64,000 nt of DNA from assembly GCA_963773765.1 (NCBI GenBank), contig CAVZCC010000006.1:62001-126000 (forward strand). Direction: 5' to 3'. This DNA comes from CAVZCC01 sp963773765. GTDB lineage: Bacteria > Actinomycetota > Acidimicrobiia > Acidimicrobiales > Microtrichaceae. Positions within the stretch are counted from its first letter, which is position 1. Every line of letters begins with the position of its first letter. The translations under genes were made by a program, and so were the position numbers. Below are positions 46,801 through 57,125 of this stretch, one piece after another. The notes beneath the pieces are model-generated. The model ran no database searches. It was not told the origin of the DNA and saw only the letters and a program-made list of their open reading frames with translations.

Positions 46801-46860
46801 GCGTCAGGACCGTCCGGATCGGGACGGTGCGGATCGGGACGGTGCGGCTCAGGACGGTGC
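46801..46860. repeat. 15-bp tandem repeat at the 3' end of the acyltransferase gene
   Basis: Two perfect copies of GGATCGGGACGGTGC (46816 and 46831), a third with two or three changes at 46846, and a diverged one at 46801. The stop codon of the acyltransferase falls within the third copy. Confidence 0.85.
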
Positions 46861-48054
46861 GGCGTCGGTGGCGTCCCGGTCCCGGTCCTTGGGATCGCCG
46901 TAGCGGGACTCCTTGCGACGCAGGAACGGCGACTCGATGAACCGCCACGACAGCTCCGCCACGCCCATGCTGGCCACCATCAGGACCGCCGTGCGGACCA
47001 CCACGGCGACCTTGCCACCAGGATTCGGTGTGAGCACGTTGAGCACCTCGTGCCACAGGTAGAGGCCGTAGGACCGCTTGCCGATCCACACCATCACCGG
47101 GATGGCCAGGAGCCGGGACGGCCCGCCGCCCGGGTGCAGGTGGATCCACAGCACGACGAACGGGATGCCCAGCAGCGCGGCGTTGAACCCGATGCTGCCG
47201 AAGGGGTCGAAGAAACCGACCCGGCCGGCCAGTGCCAGTTCCGTCACCAGGAGCGCGGCACCGATGACGGCGCCCACGGCCAGGCCCGGCCGGACCCGCC
47301 CGCCGGGCACCAGGGCCCAGCGCCGCACCGCGATGGCCAGCAGGCAGCCGATGATCAGCTGGTCGAACCGCATGGCCGACATGCGGTAGACGACCTCGCC
47401 GGCGTAGCCCACTCCGGTCCCGGCGAACGGCGTGTCCGAGACCCAGTCGACACCGACCACGTTCCCGGACAGCCGGATGCCCATCCACATGGCGGCCCAG
47501 GCGCCGGCCAGCCAGATCAACGCGCGCTGGCGGGTGACGGTCTTCAGTCCGGCCAGGAGCAGGACGGGCCAGAAGAAGTAGAACCACTCCTCCACCGACA
47601 GCGACCACAGGTGGAACAGGACGCGGGGCGAGTCCGGGGTGGGGAACCCGAAGAAGGCCAGGAACATCTGGTACGAGTACAACGCGGCGGCACCCAGTTC
47701 GGCCCAGACGGTCGGGTAGGTGGCGCCGATGAAGACCGCCACCACCGCCACCATCCCCAGCAGCGCGTACATGGCGGGGAACAGCCGCAGGACGCGGCGG
47801 TGGTAGAAGCCGCGCAGGCTCACCGCGCCGGTGCGGTTCCGCTCGTCCAGCAGCAGGTTGGTGATCAGGAACCCGCTCAGGACGAAGAACACGTCCACGC
47901 CGATCAGCCCGCCCGCGAACAGGTCCGGGCCGAGGAAGTGGAACAGCATCACGGCGACCACGGCCACGGCCCGGGCCCCGTCCAGGGCCGGCTCGTAGCC
48001 CAGGCGACGGGCGTCCACCCGGATGGGACCGGCGGGCACGGCGGTGGCCGTCAC
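46849..48054 (-). CDS. acyltransferase-3 family membrane protein, second of a tandem pair
   Basis: 401 residues, GTG 48054 overlapping the previous gene's stop (GTGA). About ten helices. Family landmarks: L-D-G-A-R-A-V-A-V-V-A-V-M-L-F-H-F with the catalytic-type His, VDVFFVLSGFLITNLLL, F-Y-H-R-R-V-L-R-L-F-P, W-S-L-S-V-E-E-W-F-Y-F-F-W-P, and G-K-R-S-Y-G-L-Y-L-W-H. These are OafA/YrhL-type enzymes that acetylate or acylate surface glycans using acyl-CoA. Tail basic, cytoplasmic (RKESRYGDPKDRDRD). Convergent with the phasin-like gene. Confidence 0.88.
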   Translation of the reverse strand: MTATAVPAGPIRVDARRLGYEPALDGARAVAVVAVMLFHFLGPDLFAGGLIGVDVFFVLSGFLITNLLLDERNRTGAVSLRGFYHRRVLRLFPAMYALLGMVAVVAVFIGATYPTVWAELGAAALYSYQMFLAFFGFPTPDSPRVLFHLWSLSVEEWFYFFWPVLLLAGLKTVTRQRALIWLAGAWAAMWMGIRLSGNVVGVDWVSDTPFAGTGVGYAGEVVYRMSAMRFDQLIIGCLLAIAVRRWALVPGGRVRPGLAVGAVIGAALLVTELALAGRVGFFDPFGSIGFNAALLGIPFVVLWIHLHPGGGPSRLLAIPVMVWIGKRSYGLYLWHEVLNVLTPNPGGKVAVVVRTAVLMVASMGVAELSWRFIESPFLRRKESRYGDPKDRDRDATDAAPS

Positions 48055-49313
48055 GTCCCGTCGTCCGGCGGGGCGGCGGCACCGTGGTCGGGCAGGATCC
48101 CGGAGGCCATCTCGGCCCGGGCCTGCCCCGACGGAGCGGTGAAGCGGGTGTCCTTGATGAGCAGGAAGCGTCGCTCGATGTAGCGGTAGCTGAGGAGGCC
48201 GGCTCCGACGCCCAGCCCGGAGGCCACCAGGCCGATGGCGACCTTGCGCAGCCCGTAGGAGTCCGAGATGAGGCCCAGGAAGGGCAGCAGCACCGGGATG
48301 TGCCAGAGGTAGATGCCGTAGGAGCGTTGGCCGACCCACTGCGCCGGCTGCACGGCCAGGCCCCGGGCCACGAACGACTGCTGGCGGAAGTAGAGGTCCA
48401 GCACCAGGGGCACCAGGGCCCACAGCGCCACCTGGTAGCCGACGCTCCCGAACATCTCGAACGCCTTGACCCGGGTGGCGAAGAGCATCACGAACCAGAA
48501 CAGGACCCACCCGATGGCGCCCAGCACGGCGATCCGTCGCCGCATCTGGTCCGTCAGGGGGCGGGGGATGGCCCGGGCGATGAAGGCGGCCAGGCACCCG
48601 CACACGATCATGTCGGGACGGACCGCGGCGATCCGGTACAGCACGCCCTGCCAGGTGATGTCGCCCTCGTCCACGAACGTGGCCTCGATGCCGTCCCAGG
48701 ACACGACGTGCTGCAGGCTCATGCGGATCGCCACGAACACGGCGATGAACACACCGCAGCCGATGATCAGGTTCCGGTCCGAGCGCCGCGTCCCCTTCTT
48801 CAGGTTCCGCCGCAGGATCATGGGCCAGAAGAAGTAGAACTGCTCCTCCACCGTGAGGCTCCACGTGTGGCCCAGTGCTCCGATGGTGCCGGGGAAGAAG
48901 GCTGCCACCAGGAAGTACACGTAGAGGCTGGCGGCCAGCGACTCGAGCCACCACAGCCCGGCGTTCTCCAGGGCATCGGGTGCCACGAAGTGGATGATCA
49001 GCATGAGGACCGTGAACACGGCGATCATGAAGTACATGGCGGGGAAGAGGCGCAGGGCCCGCCGGGTGTAGAAGCGGCGCATGTCGATCGACCCGCTGCG
49101 GGCCTTCTCGTCCAGCAGCAACGAGGTGATCAGGAACCCGCTGGCCACGAAGAACCAGTCGATGATGATGGGTGAGCCCGGGAGCAGCTTGCTGGTCACC
49201 CCGGCGTGGTAGAGCACCACCTGCAGCACGAAGATGCCCCGGAACCCGTCGAAGGACGGGATGTGCCCGAGGCGTTCACCGTTGACCTTGATGAGACGAC
49301 GTTCGTCAGTCAC
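48051..49313 (-). CDS. acyltransferase-3 family membrane protein, first of a tandem pair
   Basis: 420 residues from GTG 49313. Same family as the gene downstream but clearly distinct in sequence: IPSFDGFRGIFVLQVVLYHAG, D-W-F-F-V-A-S-G-F-L-I-T-S, F-Y-T-R-R-A-L-R-L-F-P, W-S-L-T-V-E-E-Q-F-Y-F-F-W-P and G-Q-R-S-Y-G-I-Y-L-W-H. Ten or so helices. The two enzymes are translationally coupled by a 4-bp overlap and may modify different positions of one glycan. The C-terminal tail ends PDHGAAAPPDDGT. Confidence 0.88.
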   Translation of the reverse strand: MTDERRLIKVNGERLGHIPSFDGFRGIFVLQVVLYHAGVTSKLLPGSPIIIDWFFVASGFLITSLLLDEKARSGSIDMRRFYTRRALRLFPAMYFMIAVFTVLMLIIHFVAPDALENAGLWWLESLAASLYVYFLVAAFFPGTIGALGHTWSLTVEEQFYFFWPMILRRNLKKGTRRSDRNLIIGCGVFIAVFVAIRMSLQHVVSWDGIEATFVDEGDITWQGVLYRIAAVRPDMIVCGCLAAFIARAIPRPLTDQMRRRIAVLGAIGWVLFWFVMLFATRVKAFEMFGSVGYQVALWALVPLVLDLYFRQQSFVARGLAVQPAQWVGQRSYGIYLWHIPVLLPFLGLISDSYGLRKVAIGLVASGLGVGAGLLSYRYIERRFLLIKDTRFTAPSGQARAEMASGILPDHGAAAPPDDGT

Positions 49314-49388
49314 CGTTCCGCCCCGAGGATGCCCCAAAGCCCGAAAGGTACCGACCGCCACCCTCCGGTGTCGACCCCCGGGCGGAGC

Positions 49389-49428
49389 CCGGGCACATGT
49401 GCCCGGCGGCCCGGTCCGGCCGGACCGG
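49389..49428. terminator. two adjacent 18-bp perfect palindromes after the topoisomerase B gene
   Basis: CCGGGCACATGTGCCCGG (49389-49406) and CCGGTCCGGCCGGACCGG (49411-49428) are both perfect palindromes and sit directly after the stop codon of the topoisomerase gene (49432), before the acyltransferase start. Hairpins in series of this kind are common as U-less terminators in GC-rich actinobacteria. Confidence 0.6.
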
Positions 49429-49431
49429 TGC

Positions 49432-51510
49432 TCAGACGTCCAGGGCGTCCCGGTCGACCAGGTCGGAGTGGTCCAGCAGGTACTGGCGCCGCCGTGCCAC
49501 GTCGTTGCCCATGAGGGTGTCGAACAGGTCGGCGGCGTCCAGGGCGGCCTGGGCGTCGTCCATGGTGATGCGACGCAGGATGCGTGTGCCGGGGTCCAGG
49601 CAGGTGACGGCCAACTCCTCCACGTCCATCTCCCCCAGGCCCTTGAACCGCACCCACTGCAGGTTCTCCGCCTTGCGGTTGCCCGCGGTGAGCTCGTCGG
49701 TGAGGCGGAGCTTCTCCTCCTCCGAGAAGGCGTGGATGGTGCGGTCGCCCACCTTGACCGTGTACAGCGGGGGTTGGGCCGCGAACACCCGGCCGTCCTC
49801 CAGCAGGGGCCGCATGTAGGCGTGGATGAGGGTGAGCAGCAGGCAGCGGATGTGGCTGCCGTCCACGTCCGCGTCACACAGGATGATGATGCGGCCGTAG
49901 CGCGCGTCGGCCAGCTTGAAGTCCTTGCCCGACCCGGCGCCGATGGCGGTGAACAGCGCCTGCGCCTCCGCGTTCTCCACCACCTGCTTGAGGGTGGACT
50001 TGCCGGCGTTGACCACCTTGCCCCGCAGGGGGAGCACCGCCATGTACTCCGCGTTGCGACCGGCCTTGGCCGGCCCCGCCGCGGAGTCGCCCTCCACGAT
50101 CAGCAGCTCGGCGTCCGGCCCGTGGGTGCGGCAGTCGGCCAACTTGTCCGGCATCCCGGCCGAGGACAGGGCGTTGGCCTTGCGCCGGGCCTCCAGCGTG
50201 GCCTTGGTGGACACCCGGGTGAGCACCGCCTGGGCCACCTTGTCCCGGAGGGCCGCGATGTGGGTCTTCTTGCCGCCGCCCTCCAGCCAGTTGGTGAAGC
50301 CGTCCCGGACCACCTCGTAGACGATGGAGCTGATGGCCGGCGTGCCCAGCTCCTGCTTGGTCTGGCCCTTGAACTGCGGTTCCGGGAAGGTGACCTTGAC
50401 CGCGGCCACCAGGCCCTCCTGGACGTCGGCCTTCTCGGCCCGGTCCTTGCCGGACCGGGACAGCTTGGCCAGCTTCTTGGTGCCGGCCAGGAGGACGTCG
50501 TTGCTGACCTTGTTCAGGGCCCGGTCGAACCCGGAGATGTGGGTGCCACCCTCCGAGGTGGGGATGGTGTTGACGAAGCTGTTGACGACGGTGTCGTAGC
50601 CCTTCACCCAGCGCATGGCCACGTCCACGGTGCAGGTGCGCTCCACCAGGGACATCCTGCCGTCCACCGGGATCTTCTCCTCGAAGGTGCCGGTGCCGTG
50701 CAGGGTGACCACCTCGGTGACGGGCTCACCGATGGACAGCGACTCCACCAGGTCGGCCAGGCCGCCCTTGGCCACGAACTCCTCGGGCTCCCGCCCGGGG
50801 CCCCGCTTGTCCACCAGGCGGACCTTCAGGCCCGGGACCAGGAAGCACACCTGGGCGCAGTGCTCACGGACCTGCTCGGCGTCGATGGTCAGGCCGGGGT
50901 CGAAGATCTCCAGGTCCGGCCAGAACCGGACCCGGGTCCCGGTCCGCTTGGGCGGGATCTTCCTGACCACCTCCAGGGCGGAGCCCGCCTTGAAGTGGCC
51001 CTTGGCGTCCACCCGGCCCGGCGTGCGGTGCACGAACGTGAGCCGGTGGGTGGCGCCGTCGCGGTCCACCTCCGCCACGAGCTTGGCCGCCAGGGCGTTC
51101 ACGACCGAGGCCCCGACGCCGTGCAGTCCACCGGAGGACGAGTAGGCGCCCCCGCCGAACTTGCCGCCGGCGTGCAGCTCCGTGAACACGATCTCCAGGG
51201 CCGTGCGGCTCCCGGTCCCCCCGCTCCCCTTGTGCTTGCCGATGGGGATGCCACGGCCGTTGTCCGCCACCTCCACCGAGCCGTCCTTGTGGAGCGTGAC
51301 CTCCACCAGGTTGGCGAACCCGGCCGCGGCCTCGTCCACCGCGTTGTCGATCAGCTCCCACACCAGGTGGTGCAGGCCCTCCGGGCCGGTCCCGCCGATG
51401 TACATGCCGGGGCGCTTCCGCACCGCATCCAGGCCCTCCAGCAGCTGGATGGACTTCTCGTCGTAGGTCTGTGCGGTGCGGTTCTGCGGTGTCCCGGATG
51501 CTCTCGCCAT
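49432..51510 (-). CDS. parE: type IIA DNA topoisomerase B subunit (GyrB/ParE)
   Basis: 692 residues from ATG 51510. GHKL ATPase motifs: L-I-D-N-A-V-D-E-A-A-A-G, V-A-D-N-G-R-G-I-P, and G-G-L-H-G-V-G-A-S-V-V-N-A-L. TOPRIM: L-I-V-E-G-D-S-A-A-G-P-A-K and the metal Asp triplet in I-I-I-L-C-D-A-D-V-D-G-S-H. The A subunit is 7 kb away on the same strand, not adjacent, and there is no dnaA/recF context. A second enzyme distinct from the housekeeping gyrase is therefore likely; the symbol is tentative. No frame break. Confidence 0.85.
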   Translation of the reverse strand: MARASGTPQNRTAQTYDEKSIQLLEGLDAVRKRPGMYIGGTGPEGLHHLVWELIDNAVDEAAAGFANLVEVTLHKDGSVEVADNGRGIPIGKHKGSGGTGSRTALEIVFTELHAGGKFGGGAYSSSGGLHGVGASVVNALAAKLVAEVDRDGATHRLTFVHRTPGRVDAKGHFKAGSALEVVRKIPPKRTGTRVRFWPDLEIFDPGLTIDAEQVREHCAQVCFLVPGLKVRLVDKRGPGREPEEFVAKGGLADLVESLSIGEPVTEVVTLHGTGTFEEKIPVDGRMSLVERTCTVDVAMRWVKGYDTVVNSFVNTIPTSEGGTHISGFDRALNKVSNDVLLAGTKKLAKLSRSGKDRAEKADVQEGLVAAVKVTFPEPQFKGQTKQELGTPAISSIVYEVVRDGFTNWLEGGGKKTHIAALRDKVAQAVLTRVSTKATLEARRKANALSSAGMPDKLADCRTHGPDAELLIVEGDSAAGPAKAGRNAEYMAVLPLRGKVVNAGKSTLKQVVENAEAQALFTAIGAGSGKDFKLADARYGRIIILCDADVDGSHIRCLLLTLIHAYMRPLLEDGRVFAAQPPLYTVKVGDRTIHAFSEEEKLRLTDELTAGNRKAENLQWVRFKGLGEMDVEELAVTCLDPGTRILRRITMDDAQAALDAADLFDTLMGNDVARRRQYLLDHSDLVDRDALDV

Positions 51511-51536
51511 GGCCTCCCAAGTCAACCACGACCGGC

Positions 51537-51623
51537 TGACAGCCCCGGTGCACCGGGGCTGTCACATCGGGGCTGTCACATCGGGGCTGTCACATCGGGG
51601 CTGTCACATCGGGGCTGTCACAT
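51537..51623. repeat. 28-bp palindrome overlapping a five-copy 14-bp tandem repeat
   Basis: A perfect 28-bp palindrome spans 51537-51564 (ends TGACAG and CTGTCA). Starting inside it, CGGGGCTGTCACAT repeats five times perfectly (51554, 51568, 51582, 51596, 51610). The array fills the gap between the end of the signal-peptidase/NHL gene and the start of the topoisomerase B gene, 27 bp before its ATG. Confidence 0.95.
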
Positions 51624-51636
51624 CAGGCCCCGCACT

Positions 51637-53793
<2,157 letters not shown>

Positions 53794-53836
53794 GAGTCCG
53801 TCATCGCTCGTCGATGCCTTCCGATCCCGTCAGGGA

Positions 53837-54460
53837 TCAGCGGTTGGTCCCGGCCCGCTGGGTACCGGCGAACACGTAGTCGATGACCGAGCTCTGGTTC
53901 TGGTACGTGTTGTCCGCGGCGTTGGGCAGCCCCAGGGTGACCCGCAGGTAGTTGGGGGTGCCGGCGGTGGTGGTCAGGCCGGAGAGGGCGATGCCCGCAC
54001 CGATCACCGGGCGGCTGGCCAGCACGGACGTGGTGGTCCCGCCGCAGGTGTAGGTGTAGGGGAACGCCGATTCGCTCCAGGCCACCGAGCACCGGTCGAC
54101 CGTGATGGTCAGGCCGTCGGCCCCGGTGTCGAGCAGCGACGACGTGCTGGCGGTGGTCGTCAGGTTGACCGTGCCGGGCAGCATGTCGATGGTGCCGGTG
54201 TTGGTCAGCGTGACGGCCCGCTGGATCGTGTCGCCGGGAGCCACGTCGGTGGCGGCCACGGACAGGCGCTGGCCGGCGCCGTTGGTGGAGATCGGCGCGA
54301 ACTCGACGGTGCCGCTGGACGTGGACTGGGCCACGTTGGTGGTGGAGGTGAACGTTGCCACCGCGGCGCCCAGTGCGGCCACGGTGAGACCCACCAGGCC
54401 GACGGTCAGCAGCACCTTGTGCGTGCCCCCGCGTGGCGGTCCGAACTTCTTCATACCCAT
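53837..54460 (-). CDS. TasA/camelysin-like protein with SipW-type signal peptide
   Basis: 207 residues from ATG 54460 (ATG 54454 also possible). The N-terminus KVLLTVGLVGLTVAALGAAVATFTS is a SipW-dependent-type signal. The domain after it has V-E-F-A-P-I-S-T-N-G, GDTIQRAVTLTNTGTIDML and YTYTCGGTTT. This is the immunoglobulin-like layout of TasA/CalY matrix proteins. In Bacillus, SipW processes TasA, which forms biofilm fibres. Here the peptidase is the next gene on the same strand, 43 bp downstream, supporting the pairing. Confidence 0.78.
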   Translation of the reverse strand: MGMKKFGPPRGGTHKVLLTVGLVGLTVAALGAAVATFTSTTNVAQSTSSGTVEFAPISTNGAGQRLSVAATDVAPGDTIQRAVTLTNTGTIDMLPGTVNLTTTASTSSLLDTGADGLTITVDRCSVAWSESAFPYTYTCGGTTTSVLASRPVIGAGIALSGLTTTAGTPNYLRVTLGLPNAADNTYQNQSSVIDYVFAGTQRAGTNR

Positions 54461-54554
54461 GCCGATGCCATCCCTTTGTTCGTTCGTCGGTGATCCCTGT
54501 CCCGTCACGGTCAACGGCGCCGTCCGGGGGCCGGTTGAACGGAAGGGAACGGCG

Positions 54555-54590
54555 GTACCAAGCCGGAGTGGTACATCCGTACCAATCCGG
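54555..54590. promoter_or_regulatory. direct-repeat pair upstream of the TasA-like gene
   Basis: GTACCAAGCCGG (54555-54566) and GTACCAATCCGG (54579-54590) are near-identical 12-mers 24 bp apart, a little over two helical turns. A GGTAC...GTACC inverted pair lies between them (54570-54583). The site is in the divergent gap between the TasA-like and sulfotransferase genes. Activator or repressor binding is inferred. Confidence 0.4.
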
Positions 54591-54682
54591 GACTCCCCCG
54601 GGCCCGGGACGGGGTTCCGGGGCGGTCGCCGCCCACGGGTCGGCCGTCGCGGCCCCGTGTCGTGGCCGTACGGTGCCCGGTC

Positions 54683-55939
54683 ATGGACGAGCCCATCCCC
54701 GCCATCCGCCTGGACGACCTGGCCGCTCCCCGGTTCTCGCCCGAGGCGGCCGAGGTCATGGCGCTGGGCGCGGCCCTGGCCGACGACGTGGCCATCGAGC
54801 CCGGGCGGATCATGGCCGATGCCGTGGCCGGCACGGGCGGACTGCACGACTTCGGCCCGGACGGCTGGCAGGAGCCGCTGGAGGTGCTGTGCCGGGCCTT
54901 CGTGGCCGAGGGTGGCCTGAGCCGCTTCGGCACCGTGAGCGTGCACGCCCAACTGGTGCAGTTCCTGAAGAACCGGCTGCTGGTCGCCGCGCTGCTGGAC
55001 CGCTACCCGGAGATCCTGGACATCCCGGTCCGCGCTCCGATCGTCATCGCCGGCCTGCCCCGGACCGGCACGACGCACCTCCACAACCTGGTGTCGGCGG
55101 ACCCCGCGCTGCGGTCGCTGCCGTACTGGGAGGCCATCGAGCCGGTGCCGGCGGCCGACGAGCCCCGCTTCGGCGACGGCAGCGTGGCGCCGCGCGTCCA
55201 GCGCTGTGACGCCGCCATGGCCATGGGCCGGTTGTGGACGCCCGAGCTGGACCGCATGCACGAGATGAGCACCTGGCACGCCCACGAGGAGATCCACCTC
55301 CTCGGCATCGACTGCTCCACCATGTTCTTCGACACGCTCGCGCCCATGCCCACCTGGCGCGCCTACTACCGGGACCGGGACCAGACGCCGCACTACCGCT
55401 ACCTCAAGGTGGTGCTCCAGGTGCTCCAGTTCCTCCGGGGCGGCGACCGCTGGATCCTCAAGTCCCCCCAGCACCTGGAGCAGTTCGGGCCCCTGACCAC
55501 GGTGTTCCCCGATGCCACCTTCCTGGTCACCCACCGGGATCCGGGCGACGTGCTGGTGTCCATGGCCACGATGGTCGCCTACGCGTCCCGGATCCACCTG
55601 GAGGCGCCCGACCCGGTGGCCCTCGGCCGGCACTGGGAGGGGATCCTCACCGACCTGCTCAACGCCTGCGTCGCGGACCGCGGGCTGTTGCCCGCGGATC
55701 GGTCCGCGGACATCCGCTTCGGCGACTTCATGGCCGACGAGGCGGGCACCGTGGCCCGGGCCTACGAACTGGCCGGCCAGCCGCTCGACGTCCGGGCCCG
55801 GGCCGCGCACGAGGGGTACCTGGAGTCGCACCGCCGCAACCGCCACGGCCGGGTCGTCTACGAGCCCGCCGCCGTGGGCATCGACCCCGTCCGGGCCCGG
55901 GCCGCGCTGTCCGCCTACTGCGACCGCTTCGGGGTCTGA
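54683..55939 (+). CDS. sulfotransferase family protein
   Basis: 418 residues from ATG 54683. The 5'-phosphosulfate loop of PAPS is I-A-G-L-P-R-T-G-T-T-H-L-H-N near residue 122, and the 3'-phosphate motif is L-V-T-H-R-D-P-G-D-V-L-V-S. Lys in W-I-L-K-S-P-Q-H-L fits the catalytic Lys/His region. It resembles actinobacterial sulfotransferases of the Sulfotransfer_3 type, acting on lipids or glycolipids. Soluble. Divergent from the TasA-like gene; substrate not known. Confidence 0.88.
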   Translation: MDEPIPAIRLDDLAAPRFSPEAAEVMALGAALADDVAIEPGRIMADAVAGTGGLHDFGPDGWQEPLEVLCRAFVAEGGLSRFGTVSVHAQLVQFLKNRLLVAALLDRYPEILDIPVRAPIVIAGLPRTGTTHLHNLVSADPALRSLPYWEAIEPVPAADEPRFGDGSVAPRVQRCDAAMAMGRLWTPELDRMHEMSTWHAHEEIHLLGIDCSTMFFDTLAPMPTWRAYYRDRDQTPHYRYLKVVLQVLQFLRGGDRWILKSPQHLEQFGPLTTVFPDATFLVTHRDPGDVLVSMATMVAYASRIHLEAPDPVALGRHWEGILTDLLNACVADRGLLPADRSADIRFGDFMADEAGTVARAYELAGQPLDVRARAAHEGYLESHRRNRHGRVVYEPAAVGIDPVRARAALSAYCDRFGV

Positions 55940-55961
55940 ACCGAGCCCGTCCCGGTCCCGG

Positions 55962-57095
55962 TCAGGAGCCCGGCACGGTGACGACCTCGGTGGTGGGGCG
56001 GTCCGGCGTGGACGCGGGGTGGAACCATCGGAACCAGATGAGGCCGTGGCGGTGGCCCTGGGTGCGGACCCAGTTGGGCACGCCCGGGTCCCGCTCGGAC
56101 ACCACGATCCGCCACGACCCGTCCTCCTCGTGCGCCACCTGCATGCCGTTGATGGTGACGGGGTCGTGGTCGTAGTTGTAGGTGTGCAGGAACGGGTTCC
56201 ACAGGCACAGGTTCCAGAACGCGCAGTCCGGCGAACGGCCCGTGACCACCAGCGCCTGGTCCTCGGCCAGTTCGTAGCTGCCCATGGCGTAGGCGGCGTC
56301 GCCCGCGGCCCACCCGAAGGTCTGCTCGGGCACCGGGTACGGCTCGGCGACGGTGTTGGGGTCCGCCAGCACCACCGGCACCATGGCGGCCTGTTCCCGC
56401 AGCCACGTCAGCGCGGCCCGGAACCGCCGGGCCTCGGACTCGTCGGTGGGGGCCCAGTCGCCGGGGTCGCCGACCAGCTCGATGCGCCACTGCATCCGTC
56501 GGCCGGTGGCCGGCTCGGCCAGGTAGTCGCGGGTGATGGCGGCCACCGCGTCGGGCTCCAGTCGGAGCCACGTCCGGGGGGTGCCGTCGGGGTCGGTGCC
56601 GGGGTCGTCGGGCGAGACCCAGATCTGGAACGTGCCGTCGGCGTCGGTGTCCACGTCGTGGTCGTTGACCGTGCCGACGATGCGTTCGGAGTACCGGCCG
56701 TCGTCCGGTCCGCCGTAGACGGTGAGCGAGAAGTACACCGCGTCGGCCCGCGAGCCGGTCACCCGGTAGGTGCGCGCCGGGTCGATCGGGGCGTACTGGT
56801 AGAAGGCATCGGAGTTGTCGCCGCCCCACTTCCGGTTGAACCCGACGATGTCGGTGAAGCGGGGGGCGGTCACGTCGGACCACAGGAAGGTCTCCAGGCC
56901 CACCGACAGGATGGAGAACATCCACCGGTAGCCCTCCAGCACGGTCGGCAGGTCCCGTTGGGCCCGCTCCCCGGTGAGGAACCGCTGGTCCAGGCCGGCC
57001 AGCTCCTCGATGAGCTCGTGCACCACCGCGGCGGTGAGCGGGGCGGGGTGGGGGTGGCCGTCGGCGGCGTCGGTGGCGGGCAACTCGCTGGTCAT
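55962..57095 (-). CDS. DUF1214-domain protein
   Basis: 377 residues. The C-terminal DUF1214 part is recognised by YAMGSYELAEDQALVVTGRSPDCAFWNLCLWNPFL, N-Y-D-H-D-P-V-T-I-N and the ending W-V-R-T-Q-G-H-R-H-G. The N-terminal part carries DLPTVLEGYRWMFSIL and a GPDDGRYSERIVGTVND region. No signal sequence. DUF1214 proteins have no settled function; many sit beside lipid or sulfotransferase genes, as here. Convergent with the sulfotransferase gene with a 22 bp gap. Confidence 0.8.
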   Translation of the reverse strand: MTSELPATDAADGHPHPAPLTAAVVHELIEELAGLDQRFLTGERAQRDLPTVLEGYRWMFSILSVGLETFLWSDVTAPRFTDIVGFNRKWGGDNSDAFYQYAPIDPARTYRVTGSRADAVYFSLTVYGGPDDGRYSERIVGTVNDHDVDTDADGTFQIWVSPDDPGTDPDGTPRTWLRLEPDAVAAITRDYLAEPATGRRMQWRIELVGDPGDWAPTDESEARRFRAALTWLREQAAMVPVVLADPNTVAEPYPVPEQTFGWAAGDAAYAMGSYELAEDQALVVTGRSPDCAFWNLCLWNPFLHTYNYDHDPVTINGMQVAHEEDGSWRIVVSERDPGVPNWVRTQGHRHGLIWFRWFHPASTPDRPTTEVVTVPGS

Positions 57096-57125
57096 CGTCC
57101 GCAGTGAAGCAGGTACCGTCGCCCG

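Noticed and set aside
51554..51623. CRISPR-like or iteron-type origin array
   Set aside because: The 14-bp units have no spacers, and there is no rep gene or replication context; better described as a tandem repeat.
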